Of a DNA stretch of 64,000 nt, positions 55,213 through 64,000 are shown in pieces. Each line of letters starts with the position of its first letter. Position 1 is the stretch's first letter. A program made the translations under genes and the position numbers. Under the pieces are notes generated by a model. The model did not search any database. It was not told where the DNA came from and saw nothing but the letters and a program-made list of their open reading frames with translations. Source of the stretch: Pleodorina starrii. Lineage: Eukaryota; Chlorophyta; Chlorophyceae; Chlamydomonadales; Volvocaceae. The stretch lies in the NCBI GenBank assembly GCA_030267565.1, contig BRXU01000029.1, positions 257,501 to 321,500 on the forward strand. The letters are read 5' to 3'.

Positions 55213-58200
55213 ATGTACACGCGTAACCGCGGCCCTGATACAGTTTCGGCCCGATGCTGGTGGTGGTCGTTGGTCGCCTTGTCACTAATCATTTCCGTTC
55301 CGAGTCGATGGCTAAGTTATTCTCAGTATGCAAGCTTGGATGACGAATGGAGGCAGCAGAAAGAAAAATGTCTCATTTCACGTGTTTCACTTTTACGTGA
55401 CGGGTAAGTAAATTCATTATCTATGTCTTTTTCAAGCGGCTTATATGAGGCTTACGAAACTTATCTGGCATCAACACACTCCCTGGCAGCTGCGATGGTG
55501 TCAACGTTGGAGCAGGTGATCACGCTCTGTGGCCATCGCTGGCCAAAATAACAAGAGACTGTTCACTTGACTATGATGCCTCTAAAAACCAGGTGTGTGC
55601 GTCGCAACGCGACGGCGTCCGCCGTGGCGTCGCTCTGGCAGAAAGAGCGACGCTTGCCTTGCGGTATTGTGAAATGGACATGTCCGATAACTTTTGGCAC
55701 ATCTTACTCCATTTTGATGTTTTCCGGGGTGGTGAGCCGGCCAACCGTACGGCAAACAACGCCGTAGAGTAGCAGGGGGAAAATACGCTTCCGACAGAAC
55801 CGTTTGTCCGCAGAGGTAACGAAAGGAGCCCTGCGCAGAATGCTCTGCTTGGTCTCATTAGGCCCGCTCAAGGAGAGTTCTCTGGCGGGCCACATCGGGG
55901 ATGGTGTGTGTGCGGCGGGGGGATGGAAGAGAAGCGAAGCGAGATGGGGGAGTCCGGCGTCGGTCGCCAAGTGCGTGGTTTGGGACAGGGTCCTGCGAGA
56001 TGGCAGCAGGGGGGGGGATGAGGGCAGCAGGAGGGCAGGAGGCGGGGAGGGCAGGATGAGGAAGCGCAGCATGCGCACTCGCTTTCGCTCTCGTCCATCT
56101 CTCAGATAGCAAAGCGGGAATGTGTGTGGCAGTAGGGGAGGTTGGCAGAACCTGGTGTGATCAAATGGTGTGGTTGGCCGGACGCCCGCCAGGCGGCGCC
56201 GGAGGGGAGGGCAGTACACGCACGTACACGGCAGTAAACGCACGTACACGGCAGTACACGCACGTACACGGCAGTATATACACGGCCTGGTGCTCGGCCA
56301 TCCAGATCGACTCTGCCTCCCACTTGGGTTGAAATGTACGGACGAACACACCAGGACTTTGCTCACAGCCAGGGAGGGTGGGAAGGAGGGAAGGAGGGGG
56401 GAAGGGTGGGAAGGGGGGAGGGAGGGTGCCGAAAACGCCGTCGCCCCGCACGTGGAACCACCCATCACATCATCCCACACACCTCCCCTGCCCTCCCTGC
56501 CCTCCCACGTCCTCTACACGCGTATCCTCCCGCCCCCCGCCTTCCTCCCAGCCCGAAACTTCCGCCCACGGTCCACCCAACCAAGCCTCTGTAAACGGCC
56601 CCCGGCCCCCACCCCAAGACCCAACCCACGTGTGCTGCGCTGCCGGCTCCCTCCGCCCCACCTCAAGGACTGACCTTCAGTCCCTGCTCCCTGCTCTTGT
56701 ATGTCCCCATTTTCCAGAGTACTGCATACGATGCCTTTGGTCTGTTTTGGCGTATTGGCACCACACCCTGGTTCGAATCCTTCCTAGAGCATTACAACAA
56801 CCGCACCGGCCTCAACCTGGGCGTCAAATCGCGCACCATATCGGAGTACGTCCGCAACTGGCTGGAGGTGTGGCCGACGGCGCAGAACCCGGGGCCCAAC
56901 GATTTTTGGTTTTTAAGCGCCGAGGTGTTTGGTGAGGACATCGGCCGCAACACCTTCGTGGACCTGACGGGCTTTCTGATCGACGATGAAAGCTACCGCC
57001 TCACCGACATCCCCGCGGCCTTCAGGTGGGTCGTGTGTGTGTATGTGTATGTATGTATGTGTCTCTTCCACTCCCCACCCTCTCTTCCCTCCCCACCCTC
57101 TCTTCCACTTACAGGAGCGCCGGCTCGTCGGCCTTTGCTGGTGTCTACTCGGCGCTGCCCCTGTCCTTCACATCGTTCCATCTGCTGTACCGCCGTGACG
57201 TGTTTGCAAAGTACGGTATTGCCGTACCACGCACGTGGGACGAGGCGCTGGCGGTGGCGGAGAAGTACGGCAGGGGCGCTCTGGGGCCCGGGCAGCCGGA
57301 CCTGGGGTTTTGCTTCGAGTCCAACCCGAGTGAGGCTGGGGCCCGGGGGCCGGGGGAATGAGGAGGGTGAGGGTCTGGGTCCAGGGGGGGGGACAGGGCT
57401 CGGACCCTGGGGGCTGGAGCCAGGGCGAGGCGCTGGTGTGTGGGGTGCCATCTCAGGAAACACAGGGAAGCGATGCGTGGGGAGGGGGAGGTTTTTTTTA
57501 GAGTTTTAGGGTTTATGGTTTAGGGGGTAAACCCCTAAACCTCAATTCCTTCACCTACACCCCAACACCAAAACCGAAGCCAACCCTCAAACCAAACCAT
57601 TCCAATCTTTTGCTTTTCTCGCAGTTTGCGGCTTTGCCCACGCCATGTTCATCTTGATGTTGGGAACCCAAGTCCAGCTGCTCGGCCCAACCCAGGGTAC
57701 CTGGTTCGATCCCGACGATCTGCAGCCGCTGTACACCCACCCCACCGCCTTCCGCGAAGCGCTGCGTCTCTTCCTGGCGCTCAAATCGCACAGCGTGCCT
57801 GATTCCAACCCCTGCTATGCGGTGTACGACATGCTGGCCAGCGGGCGCTGCCTCATGCTGTGGGGATTCTCCTTCGTGTTCAAGGTGGGGGGGGAATGGA
57901 GGGGAGGGGGGGAGGGGTGTGTGTGTGTTTGGGGGGGCGGGGGGAAGGGGCGGCGTGTGTTTGGGGGGGGGGGGGCGGTTGTGTGTGTGTGTCTGTAGAT
58001 GTGTTTGGTGTCTCTTAAGTGTGTGTCTGTGTTTGGCGTGTGTCTCATTCTTTCAACCCCCTCCCCCCCTGTGTTTCCTCAACCCCCCTTCTTACCTCCT
58101 CCCCCCTCTCCTTCCCCCGGCCCACTTCCTCCCCTCCCCCCGCCCTCTCCCAGCGCGCCTCCCACAACTCCAGCGCCATGTGGGGTCGACAGGGTGTCGC

Positions 58201-58640
58201 CATGACCCCCGGGTCGGCCATCGTGGTGGAACGGAACAACCCCACTTCCACCCCCACCCCCACCGCCACCACCACCAATGCAACAGCCACCCCCACCCCC
58301 ACCCCCACCGCTACAGCCACCGCGACAGCCTCCGGCCTGGTGCCCTGTACCCCCGCCCTGTGTCCCTTCGCACAGCTGGAGCCGCGGGTGGTGCCGACCT
58401 TCTTAGGGGCTGATAGCAGCAGTAGCAATACTGACAGCAGTAACGGCACTGACAACAGCAGTAGCAGTAGCGGCGACGGGGCGCCACTACTGCTTGTGAA
58501 CCGCATAGTGCCGATTGAGACTGGCAGCTTCGCCATCAATGCACGGGCGCCCATGCACCGGCAGGCGGCTGCCTTTGCGATGTTGCATGAGTTCACGGGG
58601 CCGGACAACCACAGACGGCTCATGTTGCAGCCCGGCACGG
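55213..58640 (+). CDS. Membrane/secreted protein with bacterial-type solute-binding domain, 3' end missing
   Basis: Predicted exons: 55213-55403, 55490-55592, 56718-57025, 57115-57329, 57625-57884, 58154-58640 (1564 nt, ~521 aa), phases consistent. A hydrophobic segment (WWWSLVALSLIISV, ~15-30) is a signal peptide or anchor. The region from STAYDAFGLFWRIG (~100) onward resembles extracellular solute-binding proteins of ABC transporters: WFESFLEHYNNRTG, SFTSFHLLYRRDVFAKYGI, PRTWDEALAVAEKYG, LASGRCLMLWGFSF. The sixth exon holds a Thr/Pro/Ser-rich insert, then RIVPIETGSFAINARAP. Related domains form ectodomains of some algal nucleotide cyclases or kinases; what follows here is unseen. The second exon could instead continue to a stop near 55770; I chose the donor that keeps frame. 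The last donor is tentative, and LINEs begin 370 bp further on. Confidence 0.65.
57487..57541. repeat. Telomere-like intronic repeat with a hairpin
   Basis: TTTTAGAGTTTTAGGG-type sequence is followed by a perfect 10-bp hairpin, GGTTTAGGGG (57517-57526) with CCCCTAAACC (57532-57541), in the intron before 57625. Confidence 0.7.
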
Positions 58641-59012
58641 GTGGGACGCACGGAAACCTAGGGTTGGGTTTTAGAGTTTTAGGGTTTTAGGGGGAGGGGG
58701 AAACGAGCGGTGGGGGGCGGGGAAAAGGGAAGGAGAGGGGGGGGAGACGGGGGATCTCGTCGACCCTCGAGGGCGCGGGATGAAGCGGGTTCATGCTGCA
58801 GTCTGACAGGAGTAGGAGGAACCCAAGAGGGGGGGAGGGAGGAAGGGGGGAAGGAAGGTTAGGAGACAGGATTGGAAAGACGGACCGCAGCGAATGAGGC
58901 GAGTGGGATGTAGGAAGGAAAAAGTACACGGCAGGCTGCCCCGGGGGAAGGATCCCCGCTTGCCCTTGCGTTGGCGGAGAATATATGTATGTGTGTGTGT
59001 GTGTGTGTGTGT
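58641..59012. other. Presumed intron sequence up to the LINE, with telomere-like repeat
   Basis: Contains tagggttgggttttagagtt and further TTTTAGGG units at 58657-58695, then G-rich sequence and a (TG)n tract at 58988-59012 that is the tail of the first LINE copy. No coding frame. Confidence 0.55.
58988..59012. repeat. (TG)n tail of the first LINE copy
   Basis: About 12 TG units immediately next to the LINE 3' end; read on the minus strand this is a (CA)n tail after ...ATACTGTAACGA. Confidence 0.85.

Positions 59013-64000
<4,988 letters not shown>

Noticed and set aside
55593..55770. Continuation of the second exon of the solute-binding gene as an open frame (ALRYCEMDMSDNFWH) to a stop
   Set aside because: Keeping it would leave no in-frame junction to the clearly coding exon at 56718. 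The donor CAG|GTGTGT at 55592 gives the correct phase. It remains a possible alternative 3' end.
56760..56790. tRNA B-box-like GGTTCGAATCC
   Set aside because: It lies inside a well-supported coding exon (PWFESFLE) and has no matching T-stem, A-box or acceptor stem.

Overview
The window looks like nuclear DNA of a volvocine/chlamydomonadalean green alga. The evidence is GC-rich genes split by many short GT-AG introns, TGTAA poly(A) signals after two stop codons, a plastid fibrillin gene, a receptor-like kinase with an algal-style extracellular region, Pro-rich (SPSPPAP) cell-wall-type linkers, and TTTTAGGG-like interstitial repeats. No organism name can be fixed from the sequence alone. All exon structures below were derived by hand from reading frames, GT/AG sites and phase agreement between neighbouring exons; none has been checked against a database or transcripts.

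Layout. (1) 1-20.9 kb is gene-poor and less GC-rich. It holds a small family of minus-strand genes for secreted six-cysteine PAN/apple-like proteins: a complete three-domain gene at 6251-4002, a complete one-domain gene at 16048-15143, and an orphan signal-peptide exon at 2306-2201. A nearly pristine Ty3/gypsy chromovirus-type LTR retrotransposon (7090-13792, TSD CTTGG, LTRs differing by one base) lies between the two complete genes. (2) 20,940-34,002 carries a 19-exon receptor-like TKL-type kinase gene (plus strand, about 1529 aa). (3) 37,188-37,870 is a two-exon gene of unknown function. (4) 46,939-42,305 (minus) is a TPR + RING-finger protein with a very long low-complexity tail; its 5' end was not found. 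(5) 49,516-54,482 is a ten-exon plastid lipid-associated protein/fibrillin gene. (6) 55,213-58,640 is the 5' part of a gene for a membrane or secreted protein with a bacterial-type solute-binding domain. (7) From 59,013 to the end lie two minus-strand copies of one LINE, head to tail, separated by a (TG)n tract that is the tail of the second copy.

The most unusual features are: a phage-type N6-adenine-methyltransferase-like domain (NPPY) built into the retrotransposon Pol between Gag and the protease; a single in-frame amber codon separating gag and pol, which suggests stop-codon readthrough; eleven exact copies of the palindrome GACCC-NN-GGGTC spread over the window; long hairpins at 6946-7048 and 23,462-23,505; and the nested LINE pair.
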